Part shown: positions 55,761-64,000 of the stretch, one piece after another
How positions within the stretch are numbered: position 1 is the first letter of the stretch
Layout of the letters: each line of letters starts with the position of its first letter
Source of the DNA: Glycomyces albidus
GTDB taxonomy: Bacteria > Actinomycetota > Actinomycetes > Mycobacteriales > Micromonosporaceae
DNA: 64,000 nt
Direction: 5' to 3'
Assembly: GCF_009451885.1 (NCBI RefSeq)
Contig: NZ_WIAO01000019.1
Coordinates: 1 to 64,000 of the forward strand
The notes under the pieces: model-generated
Told to the model about the DNA's origin: nothing
What the model saw: only the letters and a program-made list of their open reading frames with translations
Databases searched by the model: none
Made by a program: the position numbers and the translations under genes

Positions 55761-56552
55761 TCAGTCGCCGAAGTCGATCGAGCCGGTCCGCCTCGCGTCG
55801 CGCTGGAACCACCACAGTGACGCGGCCGCGAGGGCGAGCCAGGCCGCGGCGGTCGCGAACGCGAGCCCGAGCCGAGCGAACACCGCGTCCGCGGCGCCGC
55901 CGCCGATCGCGAGGCGGACCGCCTCCAGGCCGTGCACCGCGGGGAACGCGGCGGCGAACCACTGGATCCAGCCGGGCCAGAACGCGACCGGGACCATGAC
56001 CCCGCCGACGGCGGTCATCGTCAGCAGCGTCAGGTTCGAGAAGACGTTCCGCAGCCGGTGGAAGCGCAGCGAGAGACTGCCGCAGCACAGTCCGACCGGG
56101 TAGTTCGCCAGTGCCGTCGCGAAGACCAGAGCCGCCGCCGCGGCCGACTCGCCGGGCCCGAGGCCGAGCCCGAATACCGGCGCGAGCGCCAGGAGCGCGA
56201 TCGACGACGAGAGCGTCCCGGTCGCGACCCAGAACCAGCTCCGGGCGGCCAGGACCGTCACCATGCCGGCCGGCGCGGCCGCCAGCAGCGACAGCGTGCC
56301 GCTCATGCGCTCCCAGGTCGTCGAGGCCGAGGCCATCATCGTCTCGTTGACGGCGATGAAGACCGCCGCGCCGACCAGCAGGTAGCGGGTGCGCTCGGGG
56401 TCGCCGAGCAGCGTGCCGAGCATCGAATAGAACACGACCTGGCACAACACCCGCACCATCCACCCGAACGCCCACGTCGTAGGCGTGTAGACGATCCGCA
56501 GGTCGGTCCAGCCCGACCACATCGTCTGCCGCAGTACCGCGATCGCGTTCAC
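55761..56552 (-). CDS. ABC-2 exporter permease, second subunit
   Basis: 263 residues from GTG 56552, about six hydrophobic segments (TWAFGWMVRVLCQVVFYSMLGTLLG; LLVGAAVFIAVNETMMASASTTWERMSGTLSLLAAAPAG). It overlaps the stop of the preceding permease by 4 nt (GTGA). With its partner permease and ATPase it forms a three-gene exporter of unknown substrate, convergent with lacI. Confidence 0.87.
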   Translation of the reverse strand: MNAIAVLRQTMWSGWTDLRIVYTPTTWAFGWMVRVLCQVVFYSMLGTLLGDPERTRYLLVGAAVFIAVNETMMASASTTWERMSGTLSLLAAAPAGMVTVLAARSWFWVATGTLSSSIALLALAPVFGLGLGPGESAAAAALVFATALANYPVGLCCGSLSLRFHRLRNVFSNLTLLTMTAVGGVMVPVAFWPGWIQWFAAAFPAVHGLEAVRLAIGGGAADAVFARLGLAFATAAAWLALAAASLWWFQRDARRTGSIDFGD

Positions 56553-57328
56553 GCGAACCCCACCGTCCCGGTCCGCCGGACGCGCCGCACCAGGCGGTGC
56601 GCGATCCAGAACCCCGCGGCGAACGTCGCCGCCGCGAGGCCGAGCACCGCGGCGAGGCGCGGCCCGAAGGCCGCGACCGGGCCGGGCGCGAGGCTGTCGC
56701 GCAGCAGGTCGGTCGCCCACGACAGGAAGAACAGCCGCGAGGCGGCCTCGAACCCCGCCGGCAGGAGCGCCACGGGGACCATCGCGCCGCCGAGGAGGTA
56801 CAGCGGGAACGTCAGCGAGTTCTGGAAGCTGCGGACGTTGCGCCCGATCACGAAGACCGCGGCCATGACCACTCCGGTCGCCGCGGTCCCCGCCGCCGTC
56901 GCCAGGAGCGTCGCGGCGAACACCAGCGGGTGCTCGACCGCGACGACGATCCCGAACCCGAGCGCGCCGACCAGCCAGCACTCGGCGATCCCCAGGAGGC
57001 TCACCGCGGTGATCGCCGCGATCCGCCCCGACAGCACCGCCGCGAGCGGCGCCGGCGTCGTCAGCAGCGCCTCCAGCACCCCGGTCGAGCGGTCGCGGAA
57101 GATCGTCTCCCCGGCCTCCATGACCGCCATGCCGATCGACGTCATCACCGCCGGCGCCAGCAGCGCGTACGGCGCCAGGTCGGGCCGCCCGCCGTGCTCG
57201 GTGACCGACAGCAGGATCACCGCGAAGAACGGCGCGGTGACGAGCATCAGGAGCGTCCCCGGATCGCGGCGGAACTCGCCGAGCTGGGCCCGGGCCGCCG
57301 CCCAGAACGCGGGCATCGGAACGCTCAC
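56549..57328 (-). CDS. ABC-2 exporter permease, first subunit
   Basis: 259 residues from GTG 57328, ABC-2 fold with about six helices. Typical sequence: FRDRSTGVLEALLTTPAPLAAVLSGRIAAITAVSLLGI. It overlaps the ATPase stop by 4 nt and the second permease start by 4 nt, so all three are translationally coupled. The two permeases probably heterodimerise. Confidence 0.87.
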   Translation of the reverse strand: MSVPMPAFWAAARAQLGEFRRDPGTLLMLVTAPFFAVILLSVTEHGGRPDLAPYALLAPAVMTSIGMAVMEAGETIFRDRSTGVLEALLTTPAPLAAVLSGRIAAITAVSLLGIAECWLVGALGFGIVVAVEHPLVFAATLLATAAGTAATGVVMAAVFVIGRNVRSFQNSLTFPLYLLGGAMVPVALLPAGFEAASRLFFLSWATDLLRDSLAPGPVAAFGPRLAAVLGLAAATFAAGFWIAHRLVRRVRRTGTVGFA

Positions 57329-58299
57329 GGCCGCACCGCCATCCCGCGCTCGCCGATCAGGTGCAGGTAGACCTCTTCGAGCGTCGGCGGCGCCGTCGAC
57401 ACGTCCGAGACCCCCGCTTCGACGAGCGTCCGCAGCACCGGCAGCGCCGCCCCGCCGCGGCCGGTCTCGACCAGGACCGCCCCGGGCCCGGTCGAACGGA
57501 CCCGCTCGACCCCCGGCAGCGCGGCGATCCGCTCCGCCAGCGCCTCCGGCACCCCCGAGGCCCGCACCCGCTCGTGCCGCGACAGCAGCTCGCCGAGCAC
57601 CCGCGGGTCCTCGCACCGCAGCAGCCGGCCGCCGTCGATGAACGACACCCGGTCGCACAGCGCCTCCGCCTCGGCCATGTCGTGCGTGGTCAGCAGGACC
57701 GCCCGGCCCTCGGCGCGCAGGTCCTCGACCAGGCCCCGGAACTCGTGCGCCGACACCGGGTCCATGCCCACGGTCGGCTCGTCGAGGACGAGCACGCGCG
57801 GGTCGCCGACGAGCCCCCGCGCCAGGTGCAGCCGCTGCTTCATGCCCCGCGAGAACGTCTCCACCGGCTCGTCCGCGCGCGGCCCGAGGCCGACCCGCTC
57901 CAGCAGCTCCGCCGCGCGCCGCCGCCCCTCGCGGCGGCGGTGCCCGTACAGCGCGGCCCAGAACCGGAGGTTCTGCGCGGCGGTCATCCGCGCGTACAGG
58001 CCGCGCTCGCCGCCGAACACGATCCCCAGGAGCGGCCTGACCCGCTTCGCGTCCGCGACCACGTCGAGCCCGTGCACCCGGGCCGTCCCCGCGGTCGGCA
58101 GCAGCACGGTGGAGAGGATCTTGCACAGCGTCGTCTTGCCCGCGCCGTTCGGCCCGAGCAGCCCGTGGACCTCCCCGGCGGCGACGGTGAGGCCGAAGTC
58201 GTCCAGGGCGCGGCGGGGCGGACCGCCCCGGGCGGTCGCGAAGTCGCGGGACCGCCCGCGCACATCGACCGCGGGGGCGTCGAAACCGGTGATGCTCAT
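57325..58299 (-). CDS. ABC exporter ATP-binding protein (DrrA type)
   Basis: 324 residues. Walker A GPNGAGKT at 49-56, signature TFSRGMKQRL, Walker B VLVLDEPTVGMDP, switch His in TTHDMAEAEAL. The ~80-residue C-terminal extension matches DrrA-like ATPases. First gene of the exporter, divergent from a LAL regulator across 77 bp containing a 16-bp palindrome. Confidence 0.92.
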   Translation of the reverse strand: MSITGFDAPAVDVRGRSRDFATARGGPPRRALDDFGLTVAAGEVHGLLGPNGAGKTTLCKILSTVLLPTAGTARVHGLDVVADAKRVRPLLGIVFGGERGLYARMTAAQNLRFWAALYGHRRREGRRRAAELLERVGLGPRADEPVETFSRGMKQRLHLARGLVGDPRVLVLDEPTVGMDPVSAHEFRGLVEDLRAEGRAVLLTTHDMAEAEALCDRVSFIDGGRLLRCEDPRVLGELLSRHERVRASGVPEALAERIAALPGVERVRSTGPGAVLVETGRGGAALPVLRTLVEAGVSDVSTAPPTLEEVYLHLIGERGMAVRP

Positions 58300-58334
58300 G
58301 GCTTCAGCGTCGCCGCGCCCCGGCCCCGGCGCCA

Positions 58335-58350
58335 TACGTGATTCCACGTA
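58335..58350. promoter_or_regulatory. Palindrome between exporter and LuxR-family gene
   Basis: TACGTGATTCCACGTA: perfect 6-bp arms around ATTC, the size and shape of LuxR/NarL-type sites. It is 27 bp upstream of the regulator start and 36 bp upstream of the ATPase start, so one site could serve both promoters. Confidence 0.65.
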
Positions 58351-58376
58351 CGGGGCGCCTCGCTAGCCTTGACCGC

Positions 58377-61067
58377 ATGCCCCCGTTCATCGCCCGCGAC
58401 GCCGAGCTCGCCCGCATCGGCGACGCGTGGGACCGGCTCCGCGCCGGGGGCGGGCCGGTCGCCGTCACCGTCGTCGGCGAAGCGGGCATCGGCAAGACCC
58501 GGCTGCTGCGGGAGGCCGTCGCCGCGGTCGCGCCGCCCCTGCTGCTCTTCGGGACCGCCCGCGCCGACGGGGCCGCCCCGCACGACTGGTTCGCCGCCGC
58601 CACCGCCGAGACCGACCCGCCCGACGGCACCGACGAGCGGCTGTGGCGCGTCCTCCGCCAAGAACCCGCCGACGCTCCGATGCGCCTCCCCGACGGCGCC
58701 CTCCTGCGCGGCGCCATGCGCACCCTCCGCCGCATCACCGGCGGCGGGCCCGCCCTCATCGCCGTCGACGACCTCCACTGGCTCGACCCCGAGAGCCTCG
58801 CCCTCTGGTCGGAGATGGCCGCCGCCCTGGACTTCCCGGCGCTGCTCCTCGCGGCGGGCCGCCCGCCCGAGGAGGCGCGCCACCCCGCGGCCGCCGCCCG
58901 CACCCTCGCCCGCCTCGCCGGCACCCCCGACGCGGCCGCGATCGCCCTGCGCCCCTTCACGGTCGCCGAGACCGGCACCCTCCTGGGCGGGCCCTCCGGC
59001 CCGGTCCCGCACGCCGAGGCGCGGGCCGTCCACCGCCGCACCGGCGGGAACCCGTTCTGGGTCAAGGAACTCGCCGCCGCCGGAGCCGCCGCCGCGCCGC
59101 TCCCGGGCCACCTCGCGTCCCTCGTCCGCGCCCGCCTCGCCGGCGAGGACGAGCCGGCCTGGCGCCTCGCCCGCGGCCTCGCGCTCCTCGGCGAGCGCAC
59201 CGACACCGCCGTCGCCGCCGCCGTCCTCGGCGCCGACCTCCTCGAAACCGCCCTCCCCAGACTCGCCGCGGCCGGCGTCATCCGCCGCGAGGACACCGGC
59301 CTGCGTTTCCCGCACGCCCTCATGCGCGAAGCGTTCGCCGCCACCGCGCTCCCCGCCGAGGCCGAGGCGGTCCACCGCGCCGCCCTCGCCCTCGCCCTGG
59401 ACCGCGGCGACGACCCCGCCGTCGCCGTCCACGCCCACGCCCTCGGCGACACGGACCTCGCCGCCGCGGCCGCCGACCGCACCGCCGCCCGCCAGCTCGA
59501 ATCCTGGCTCGTCGAGTCCGCCCAGCGCACCGCCGAGCACGCCCTCGCGCTGGCCCCCGACCATCCGGGCCTCCTCGACACCGCCGGCCACGCCGCACTC
59601 CTGTCCGGCGACTACGCCGCCGCCCGCACCCACTACGAGCGCCTCACCGCGGCCGCCGACGACCGCGTCCGCTGCATCGCCCACCTCCGCCTCGCCGAGA
59701 TCGACTGGCACCAGGGCCGCATCCAGGACCAGTGGCGCTCCCTGGAGGCCGCCGAGGCCCTCGCCGCCCCCGGCAGCGTGGAACAGGCCCGGTGCGCCAC
59801 CGGCCGCGCCATGGCCTACGTCCGCAGCGCCGACTACGAGCCCATCCCCGCCCTGTGCGACGCGACCGAGCCCCTCTACGAGCGCCACGGCCTCCACATG
59901 CAGCGCCGCTCCGCCGCCATCAGCCGCGCCACCGCCATGTACTACCTCGGCGACACCGAAGCGGCCGTCCGCATCCTCACCGGCGTCTGGCGCGACGCCG
60001 AAGCCGACGGCGACCTGCGCAAACTCGGCCGCGCCGTCAACAACCTCCTCGCCGTCCACCTCGCCGACCTCCCCGAACCCCAGGCGTGGCGGCTGTTCGA
60101 CCGCGCCGTCGCGGCCGTCGGCGACCTCGGCATGGCCGCCTGGGGCGGCAAGATCACCCGCGTCGGCGCCGACGCCGCGATCGGCTTCGGCGACCTCGAA
60201 CGCGCCTGGACCCTCCTGCGCCCGCGCGCCCGCGTCGAATCCGACCCCCACGAGCGCGCCGTCCTCGCCGCCAAGGCCGGGCTCCTCGCCGTCGAACGCG
60301 GCGACCTCGACGAGGCCGAACGCCTGTGCCGCGAAGGGCTCGACCTCGTCGCCGGCATGGACCAGGGCTGGGTCGTCACCTACCCCCACTGGCTCGCGGC
60401 GGCCATCGCCGCCCACCGCGGCGACCGCGGCGAACTGCGCGCCGCCGTCGGCGGCTACCGCGACGCCGTCCCGCCCGACCTCCACCGCCTCCGCGAACCG
60501 CGCGTCATCGAGGTCGCCCGACTCGCCCTCGACCGCGGCATCGAGCCCGCGGCGGCCCGGCGGTTCCTCACCGACTGCCTCGGCGCCGTCCCGGCCCCCG
60601 GCTCGAGCCCGTACGCCGACCTCATGTGGATGGAGGCCCGGATCCGCCGAGGCGACTGGCCGGGCGCGCTCGCCCTCTTCGACGGCGCCGCCGCCGTCGA
60701 CCAGCCCCACGAGCGCAGCACCGCCCGCATCCTCGCGGCCGAGGCGAACCGGCGCCTCGGCGACCGCGACGCCGCGCTGGCGCACGCCGCCGAAGCCGTC
60801 GCGCTCCTGCGGCGCTGGCCCGGCCACCGCCGCGACGCGGCCGCCGCGCTCCTCGACTCCCTGTCGCGGACGCCGATGACCGAGGCGCTGACCGCCCGCG
60901 AGACCGAGGTCCTCCAAGCCGCCGCGCAAGGCGCCTCGAACCGCCAGATCGCCGCCGCGCTGGGCATCTCGCAGCGCACCGTCGAGGTCCACATGTCGCG
61001 TCTGCTCGCCAAGACCGGCTCCGCGAGCCGCACCGAGCTGGTCGCCCGGTACCTCCAGGACGCCTGA
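58377..61067 (+). CDS. Large ATP-binding LuxR-family (LAL) regulator
   Basis: 896 residues. Walker A VGEAGIGKT near 33-41, Walker B ALIAVDDLHWLD near 118-129, then an AAA-like region and a long helical TPR-like middle (for example HPGLLDTAGHAALLSGDYAAARTHYERL). The C-terminal LuxR helix-turn-helix is LTARETEVLQAAAQGASNRQIAAALGISQRTVEVHMSRLLAK. The ATG at 58377 follows TAGCCT by seven bases, suggesting a leaderless message. It probably activates the divergent exporter through the palindrome between them. Confidence 0.93.
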   Translation: MPPFIARDAELARIGDAWDRLRAGGGPVAVTVVGEAGIGKTRLLREAVAAVAPPLLLFGTARADGAAPHDWFAAATAETDPPDGTDERLWRVLRQEPADAPMRLPDGALLRGAMRTLRRITGGGPALIAVDDLHWLDPESLALWSEMAAALDFPALLLAAGRPPEEARHPAAAARTLARLAGTPDAAAIALRPFTVAETGTLLGGPSGPVPHAEARAVHRRTGGNPFWVKELAAAGAAAAPLPGHLASLVRARLAGEDEPAWRLARGLALLGERTDTAVAAAVLGADLLETALPRLAAAGVIRREDTGLRFPHALMREAFAATALPAEAEAVHRAALALALDRGDDPAVAVHAHALGDTDLAAAAADRTAARQLESWLVESAQRTAEHALALAPDHPGLLDTAGHAALLSGDYAAARTHYERLTAAADDRVRCIAHLRLAEIDWHQGRIQDQWRSLEAAEALAAPGSVEQARCATGRAMAYVRSADYEPIPALCDATEPLYERHGLHMQRRSAAISRATAMYYLGDTEAAVRILTGVWRDAEADGDLRKLGRAVNNLLAVHLADLPEPQAWRLFDRAVAAVGDLGMAAWGGKITRVGADAAIGFGDLERAWTLLRPRARVESDPHERAVLAAKAGLLAVERGDLDEAERLCREGLDLVAGMDQGWVVTYPHWLAAAIAAHRGDRGELRAAVGGYRDAVPPDLHRLREPRVIEVARLALDRGIEPAAARRFLTDCLGAVPAPGSSPYADLMWMEARIRRGDWPGALALFDGAAAVDQPHERSTARILAAEANRRLGDRDAALAHAAEAVALLRRWPGHRRDAAAALLDSLSRTPMTEALTARETEVLQAAAQGASNRQIAAALGISQRTVEVHMSRLLAKTGSASRTELVARYLQDA

Positions 61068-61151
61068 CGCGGCGCCGTCGGCACGGCGAAGCGCCCCGCG
61101 GCCGCATCCGGCCGCGGGGCTTTCCCTCACCGTCCGATCAGGACGCCCGCG

Positions 61152-62318
61152 TCACCCGCACAGGGCCGCGGCGATGAGCGCGTCGACGGCCGCGTCCCAC
61201 TCGTCAGGGTCGGTGTACCCGTGGCGGTCGACGACGTTCCAGGCCACGGAGACCTGGCGCTCGCCGTCGAGGGAGTGGAACGACTGGGTCTCGTGGCCGA
61301 GGCTGTCACCGTCGTGGCCGGTGTAGACCTGCCCGGAGCCGTCGGGGCAGGGCGCGACGGCGAACAGGCCGAGGCCGTAGCCGAAGCTCCTGCCGGTCTC
61401 CTGGAACGCCGTGGCCTCCGCGAGCTGGTCGGCGGTGAGGATCGTGCCGTCCAGGAGCGCGTCGTAGAAGTCGTTCAGGTCGCCCATGGTGGACACGACC
61501 CCGCCGCCGGCCCAGAGCTGACTGTTCGACAGCCGTGTGGTGTCGAAGAAGGGCCGGCCCGGGTCGCCGGTCGTCAGGTACGGCGTCAGGTGCGGACCGC
61601 GGATCCCCGAGCCGCCGGGGTTCGCGAGGTAGGTGTCCCCGAGGCCGGCCGGTTCGAAGACCCGCTCCCGCAGCTCCGTCCCGAGGCGGTTCCCGGTGAC
61701 CTCCTCGATGAGGATGCCGAGGGCGGTGTAGCCGGTGTTCGAATAGGACCAGCCCTCGCCCGGCTCGAACAGGATCGGGTCCTGGACGCCGAGCGCGACG
61801 AGCTCCTCGGGGCTGAAGTAGGTCCGGTAGTTGGCGTACACGTCGGTCATGTCGCCCTCGGTCACGAGCGAGCCGTAGAGGTGGAACAGGAACTCGGGGA
61901 GTCCCGCCTTGTGCTGCATGATCTCGCGGATCGTGGGCTCCTCGGCGTAGGGGAGCAGGTCGGGCAGGTACGCGCTGAGCGGGTCGTCCAGGTCGATCAC
62001 GCCCTCGCCGTCGAGCTGGACGAGGACGGCCGCGGTCATGGACTTGGTGACGCTGCCGATCCGGATGCGGTCGTCCGCCTCGGCGTCCGCGGCCCCCGCT
62101 TCGAGGCTTCGCGGTCCGACGGCCTCGGCCCAGGTCTCGTCGCCGCCGCGGACCTCGACCACGATGGACTGGTCGCCGAGCGCGGCGAGGTCGTCGAGGG
62201 CGGTCTGGAGCCGGTCGGTGTCGAGGTCGTCGGTGTCGAGGTCGTCGGAGTCGGTGCGGGCGGTGGGGACCGCGGCGAGGCAGATCGCCAGGGCCGCGGC
62301 GGTGAGGACTGGTGTCAT
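61152..62318 (-). CDS. Secreted beta-lactamase-fold serine hydrolase
   Basis: 388 residues with a short Sec signal peptide (cleavage near 20). Catalytic motifs of class C/D-Ala-D-Ala carboxypeptidase type: SVTK at 89-92, YSN at 192-194 and GHDGD near 343 in place of KTG. The N-terminus of the mature protein has a small acidic DLDTD repeat. The likely role is a DD-peptidase, esterase or related hydrolase; beta-lactam resistance cannot be claimed. Two cysteines (near 328 and 387) could form a disulfide. Confidence 0.87.
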   Translation of the reverse strand: MTPVLTAAALAICLAAVPTARTDSDDLDTDDLDTDRLQTALDDLAALGDQSIVVEVRGGDETWAEAVGPRSLEAGAADAEADDRIRIGSVTKSMTAAVLVQLDGEGVIDLDDPLSAYLPDLLPYAEEPTIREIMQHKAGLPEFLFHLYGSLVTEGDMTDVYANYRTYFSPEELVALGVQDPILFEPGEGWSYSNTGYTALGILIEEVTGNRLGTELRERVFEPAGLGDTYLANPGGSGIRGPHLTPYLTTGDPGRPFFDTTRLSNSQLWAGGGVVSTMGDLNDFYDALLDGTILTADQLAEATAFQETGRSFGYGLGLFAVAPCPDGSGQVYTGHDGDSLGHETQSFHSLDGERQVSVAWNVVDRHGYTDPDEWDAAVDALIAAALCG

Positions 62319-62452
62319 TCCTGAACCGTATGCGCCGGAACGGGATCGATCGATGCAGTGATCCACCCGATCCCCGGTACCCCTGGCACTACTCCGGCCC
62401 CTGGCGGCGGTGCGGGAAGGCCGCGCCTCGGGTCCAGGGTGCCGGAGACGCC

Positions 62453-63079
62453 TCAGTCGTAGTGGCGGCACTCGCCGGGGAAGACCGCGGCGAGGCGGCC
62501 GGCGAGGACCGCTCCGGCGGTCGCGTGCCGGGCCGGTTCGGGTTCGCGGTAGACGTGGTCGGCGAGGCCGTCGACGAGGGCGGTGATCTCCAGCGCCGCC
62601 AGGTCGGCGTCGGTGTCCGGTTCAACCTCGCCGCAGTGCTTGCCGTTCGCCACGCCCTGGGCCACGCGGCCGCGCAGGACCGCGGCGGTCTCGGCGGCCA
62701 CCGCCGCGGCGGCCGGGACGTCCATCGCCCGGGCCTGGAACGCCCGCGCCACCCGGTGCTCGCCGCGCCGGCCCGCGTCCAGAGGGAGCAGTTCGCACAG
62801 GCAGTCGAGGAGGATCCGCCGGATCGGCTGCCCGCCGGCCTCGCCGGCGGCGGTGATGCGGGCGACGCGTTCGAGCAGGTCCGCGGTGAGCCGGCGGTAG
62901 GCGAACAGCAGCAGCTCGTCCTTGGACGCGAAGTAGTGCTGCACCAGCCCGACCGAGAACCCGGCTTCGCGGGCCACCGCCGCCATCGTGGCCGCGTCGA
63001 GCCCGTCGTGGGCGATGAGGCGGTGCACCGCCTCGGCCATCTGCGCGCGGCGGAGGTCGTGGTCTGCGGTCCTCGGCAT
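62453..63079 (-). CDS. TetR-family transcriptional regulator
   Basis: 208 residues. Helix-turn-helix AQMAEAVHRLIAHDGLDAATMAAVAREAGFSVGLVQHYFASKDELLLFAYRRL, then a BetI/TetR_C-like helical domain. It is divergent from a serine hydrolase across 85 bp with repeated half-sites, and should repress that gene and itself. TATGAT just upstream of the start on the minus strand is a likely -10. Confidence 0.9.
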   Translation of the reverse strand: MPRTADHDLRRAQMAEAVHRLIAHDGLDAATMAAVAREAGFSVGLVQHYFASKDELLLFAYRRLTADLLERVARITAAGEAGGQPIRRILLDCLCELLPLDAGRRGEHRVARAFQARAMDVPAAAAVAAETAAVLRGRVAQGVANGKHCGEVEPDTDADLAALEITALVDGLADHVYREPEPARHATAGAVLAGRLAAVFPGECRHYD

Positions 63080-63097
63080 CCCTTAATCATATAGCGG

Positions 63098-63136
63098 TAT
63101 GGTTATCGCGTGGCCATACGTCCGTATGGTTATCGC
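63098..63136. promoter_or_regulatory. Operator region with direct and inverted repeats
   Basis: TATGGTTATCGC occurs at 63098-63109 and 63125-63136. CCATACG (63114-63120) and CGTATGG (63123-63129) form a perfect inverted repeat with a 2-bp centre. The arrangement suits a TetR dimer or pair of dimers between the divergent genes. Confidence 0.65.
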
Positions 63137-63164
63137 CAGGACCCTCGACCCCACAGAGGAAGCC

Positions 63165-64000
63165 ATGAACACCACTGCGATCGCCGCACTGCTCCTCGCG
63201 GCCCTCACCCCGCTCACCCCACTCCCGCAGACACCAGAGACGACCCACGCCGACGTCGCCGACTACCTCGAGCGGCGATTCGAGGAGACCCGCGTCCCCG
63301 GCGCCGCCTACTCGATCGTCGACCTCGACGGCGACAGCCGCACCTACGCCTACGGGCACGACGGCGACGGCGACCCCGTCGACCTCGCCACCCCGTTCCT
63401 GTGGGGCTCGGTCGCCAAGCCGTTCACCGCCACCGCCGTCATGACCCTCGTCGAAGACGGCCGACTCGGCCTCGACGACCCGGTGACCGCCCACGTCCCC
63501 GGCTTCACCCTGGCCGACCCGGACCGCTCCGACCGCATCACCGTGCGCCACCTCCTCGAGCAGACCTCCGGCATCCCCGAAGGCACCGGCATCACCGACC
63601 GCACCGAGCACCGCGACGACCCCTACGGCGACGCCGTCGCCGACCTCGCCGGCGTCGAGCCCTTCGCCGAACCCGGCGAGACCTTCGAATACGCCAGCGC
63701 GAACTACCTCGTCGCCGGCGCGGTCGTCGAAGCCGCCGCCGGAATGCCCTATGAGGACTACCTCCGCGAGGCCGTCCTCGACCCGCTCGGCATGACCGGC
63801 GCGGTCACCACCGAAGCCGACGCCGCCGACGTGCCCCGCGGCCACGCCGTCGCCTTCGGGCGGCCGGTCCCCATCGCGACCGGCTTCGACCAGACCGGCC
63901 CCAGCTACGGCTACCTCGGCGGCAGCATCGAAGACCTGACCGCGTTCGCCGTCGACCAGCTCGGCGACTCCGCGGTCCTCGCATCGGTATCGGTCGCGCT
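63165..64000 (+). CDS. Secreted serine hydrolase (beta-lactamase fold), cut by window edge
   Basis: At least 278 codons, open to the window end. Signal peptide MNTTAIAALLLAALTPLTPL, then the fold's SxxK motif SVAK at 82-85 (LWGSVAKPFTATAVMTLVEDGRLGLDDPV), HLLEQTSGIPEG and the YSN-equivalent within FEYASANYLVAGAVVEAA. AGAGGA precedes ATG 63165. The start of the mature region (YLERRFEETRVPGAAYSIVD) is typical of class C-like esterases and peptidases. Divergent from tetR and probably its target. The C-terminal part is not visible. Confidence 0.88.
   Translation, partial: MNTTAIAALLLAALTPLTPLPQTPETTHADVADYLERRFEETRVPGAAYSIVDLDGDSRTYAYGHDGDGDPVDLATPFLWGSVAKPFTATAVMTLVEDGRLGLDDPVTAHVPGFTLADPDRSDRITVRHLLEQTSGIPEGTGITDRTEHRDDPYGDAVADLAGVEPFAEPGETFEYASANYLVAGAVVEAAAGMPYEDYLREAVLDPLGMTGAVTTEADAADVPRGHAVAFGRPVPIATGFDQTGPSYGYLGGSIEDLTAFAVDQLGDSAVLASVSVA

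Noticed and set aside
61152-62318. Calling either SxxK hydrolase a beta-lactam resistance enzyme
   Set aside because: Motifs only show the fold; DD-peptidases and esterases share them.
1-64000. tRNA, rRNA, riboswitch, insertion sequence or prophage
   Set aside because: Nothing with the required structure, conserved sequence or transposase/integrase motifs was recognised by eye; a covariance-model search would be needed to exclude small RNAs.

Overview
The window is about 72% GC overall by eye, with strong third-position G/C bias, frequent GTG/TTG starts, apparently leaderless genes and many LacI/ROK/TetR-controlled sugar loci. This fits a saprophytic high-GC actinomycete (Actinomycetota). 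The genus cannot be fixed from sequence alone. No rRNA, tRNA, CRISPR array, transposase or phage gene was recognised.

Layout. 1-3.1 kb: PhaC-like hydrolase (open at the left edge), sirtuin, VOC protein and a RibD/DHFR-fold reductase. 3.3-8.5 kb: a DUF389 membrane protein, then an arsenic resistance locus. That locus has a divergent ArsR facing an ArsO-like flavoprotein with a cysteine-rich tail, then a second ArsR, an Acr3 arsenite exporter and ArsC. 8.5-9.95 kb: a DUF2089 / small membrane / SHOCT-like operon ending in a 67-codon ABC-transporter remnant. 10.4 kb: an extreme G/C homopolymer dyad.

10.5-20.1 kb: a pectin (rhamnogalacturonan I) locus. It holds a YetA/PcRGLX-type exolyase, a PL11 lyase with an N-terminal binding domain, a DUF2264/GH154 protein, a lipoprotein binding protein without permeases and a LacI regulator. 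Near-identical palindromes lie just downstream of two predicted promoters. 20.1-21.3 kb: haloacid-dehalogenase-type and SRPBCC proteins. 21.4-28.5 kb: a complete ABC sugar operon (binding protein, two permeases, GH35 beta-galactosidase, ROK repressor). 28.8-37.6 kb: mixed housekeeping genes (DUF89, ABC exporter, nucleoside hydrolase, esterase, thioesterase/TetR pair, secreted protein, DUF1772).

37.6-39.55 kb: almost 2 kb of non-coding, lower-GC DNA with short repeats and four 76-bp tandem copies. 39.5-46.4 kb: a ROK kinase, then a dicarboxylate module (tartrate/malate-type dehydrogenase, LysR, DASS transporter), then an MFS/MerR pair. 46.5-55.8 kb: a secreted clan GH-A glycosidase diverging from a GH36 alpha-galactosidase/ABC/LacI operon. 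Three copies of one LacI-type operator lie in the shared intergenic region, and an 8-codon micro-ORF is wedged between the last permease and lacI. 55.8-61.1 kb: an ABC-2 exporter diverging from a large LuxR (LAL) regulator around a 16-bp palindrome. 61.1-64 kb: two beta-lactamase-fold serine hydrolases flank a TetR gene; the second is cut by the window edge.

Taken together the window is a plant-cell-wall polysaccharide scavenging neighbourhood: rhamnogalacturonan backbone lyases plus beta- and alpha-galactosidases for side chains. Each unit has its own repressor. The arsenic and exporter modules lie alongside. The least explained parts are the 2-kb repeat region, the ABC remnant operon, the G/C tract and the cysteine tail of the ArsO-like protein.
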